DNA of 5,684 nucleotides from an uncultured Chlorobiales bacterium (GTDB lineage: Bacteria; Bacteroidota; Chlorobiia; Chlorobiales; Thermochlorobacteraceae), in NCBI GenBank assembly GCA_937959145.1, contig CALGMC010000195.1, positions 1-5,684 of the forward strand, in the 5' to 3' direction. Below, in pieces: positions 4,687 to 5,684 of the stretch (position 1 is the first letter of the stretch; each line of letters begins with the position of its first letter). Made by a program: the position numbers and the translations under genes. Below the pieces are notes generated by a model. It saw nothing but the letters and a program-made list of their open reading frames with translations, had not been told where the DNA came from and did not search any database.

Positions 4687-5684
4687 TGCGTGAAGCGGCT
4701 TCTAAACTAAAACCAGACATGGACCAAAGACACATTTCACCCGTTCAAACCTTTTTTGAAAACAAGCAAAACGCATATACCGTAGCCTTTGCGCCCGATG
4801 GCAAACGATTCGCTGCCGCAGGCGGCTTGCGCTCCGTTTTCGTTTATGAAGTTGGAAAACCCGAAGCCGTTGGCGGGCTTGCAGACCATCGTCAATCCAT
4901 TTACGCGATGCTCTTTTCCAAGAGTGGAAAATACTTCATCACCACAGGGCGCGACGGCATGACGATTGTCTACGACGCACAAAATTTCGACAAACTTGCT
5001 ACGATTCTCTCGCCTCAACTTGGCGCGAATTACATCGCTGTTGCCTATCGCCATGATTTGCAAAAAGAAGGGCGCGTGATGGTTTCCGACGGCACAGAAA
5101 CGGTCGAGGTTGAAGGCATCAGTGGCATGTATGACGCCTTACGCTACATTTTCTACGAACTCAATAAAACCGAACAAGAAACCGCAAAGCATGGCGCGCT
5201 GATTCAATCGACGTTTGAAAAGGCAGGCAAAGCCACTTCACAGCGAGAAGTGATTTTCTCCAATCCGCAACTTTTGCCAAACTATGCGCTTGCGCTCAAT
5301 CACGATGAAACGGAACTCTATGTCGGCGCATCGGGTGGCGCGCTCAAAGTGTTTCGCCTATCCGATTTCTCCTTAACGCGCGTGCTTCATCTGCATTCGG
5401 GCAACATTCGCACTATCGCACTTTCGCCAAACGGCGAACTGCTCGCCACGGGCAGCAGCGACCGCTTCGTCAAAATTTTAGATGCTAAAACCTTCGAAGT
5501 GCTCCACACAATTGAAGGACACGGCGATTCCGTCTTTTCGGTTATGTTTTCGCCTGATGGCAAACTCTTTGTTACGGGCGGCAAAGATGCGCGATTGCGC
5601 ATTTGGACGGTCGAGGGAAAATCTATCAAACCAAAAGTCAAAGTCCTTGCTCATACCTTTTCCATCAAAGGCATGACGTTTCTC
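4686..5684 (+). CDS. WD40-repeat beta-propeller protein, cut at the right edge
   Basis: The frame is open for 333 codons to the window end, so the 3' part is missing. The chosen ATG (4686-4688) overlaps the preceding TAA by one base (TAATG), which suggests coupled translation. An in-frame ATG at 4719 would remove 11 residues and is a fair alternative. Recognisable WD40-type blades lie at about 28-57 (TVAFAPDGKRFAAAGG), 67-107 (FSKSGKYFITTGRDG), 198-233, 238-275 (ALSPNGELLATGSSDR) and 277-310 (GHGDSVFSVMFSPDGK ... DARLRIW). The last shows the classical GH ... D ... W spacing, and a further blade begins at about 322. Residues about 110-192 break the pattern: a degenerate blade is followed by a charged, partly helical insert (about 147-187). 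There is no signal peptide or membrane helix, so it is probably cytoplasmic. WD40 propellers are protein-interaction platforms. Linkage to three membrane proteins suggests a scaffold at the inner face of the membrane (inference). Confidence 0.88.
   Translation, partial: MREAASKLKPDMDQRHISPVQTFFENKQNAYTVAFAPDGKRFAAAGGLRSVFVYEVGKPEAVGGLADHRQSIYAMLFSKSGKYFITTGRDGMTIVYDAQNFDKLATILSPQLGANYIAVAYRHDLQKEGRVMVSDGTETVEVEGISGMYDALRYIFYELNKTEQETAKHGALIQSTFEKAGKATSQREVIFSNPQLLPNYALALNHDETELYVGASGGALKVFRLSDFSLTRVLHLHSGNIRTIALSPNGELLATGSSDRFVKILDAKTFEVLHTIEGHGDSVFSVMFSPDGKLFVTGGKDARLRIWTVEGKSIKPKVKVLAHTFSIKGMTFL

Overview
The window holds seven supportable genes plus a possible eighth that runs off the left edge. 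They form two transcription blocks pointing away from a 142-base gap (3477-3618). The DNA has moderate GC. Most starts lack a clear Shine-Dalgarno sequence, and WD40-repeat proteins and large hybrid-style sensor kinases are typical of the Bacteroidota/Chlorobiota group, so an organism from that group (for example a Chloroherpeton-like lineage) is my best guess. No rRNA or marker gene is present to confirm it.

Left block (minus strand, read from right to left): a small Rieske-type [2Fe-2S] ferredoxin (3476-3102); a 202-base gap with a possible promoter and a pair of direct repeats 21 bases apart; a 570-residue membrane histidine kinase with a PilJ/NarX-like sensor segment (2899-1187); and, 31 bases downstream, a 319-residue response regulator made of two receiver domains and no recognisable output domain (1155-196). 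The kinase and regulator are almost certainly one operon and one signalling pair. The regulator probably acts by protein contact or phosphoryl transfer, not by binding DNA. A cluster of short inverted repeats covers the regulator's stop codon. A short open frame at the extreme left edge may be the beginning of the next gene in this direction.

Right block (plus strand): four tightly packed genes, with gaps of 6, 3 and -1 bases. They are a 68-residue ElaB/YqjD (DUF883)-like tail-anchored membrane protein, a 135-residue YqjE-like 'phage holin superfamily III' protein with two membrane segments, an unrecognised 147-residue single-pass membrane protein, and a WD40-repeat protein whose start overlaps the preceding stop and which continues past the right edge. 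The first two genes, followed by a third small membrane protein, recall the order yqjD-yqjE-yqjK in enterobacteria, where YqjD is a stationary-phase membrane protein that associates with ribosomes. The attached beta-propeller is the less expected element and suggests a scaffold working with the membrane proteins.

I saw no tRNA, rRNA, CRISPR array, insertion sequence or clear intrinsic terminator. The best candidates for something undescribed are the four-gene membrane/WD40 operon and the output-less two-receiver regulator. Both are built from known families, and I do not claim a proven new system.
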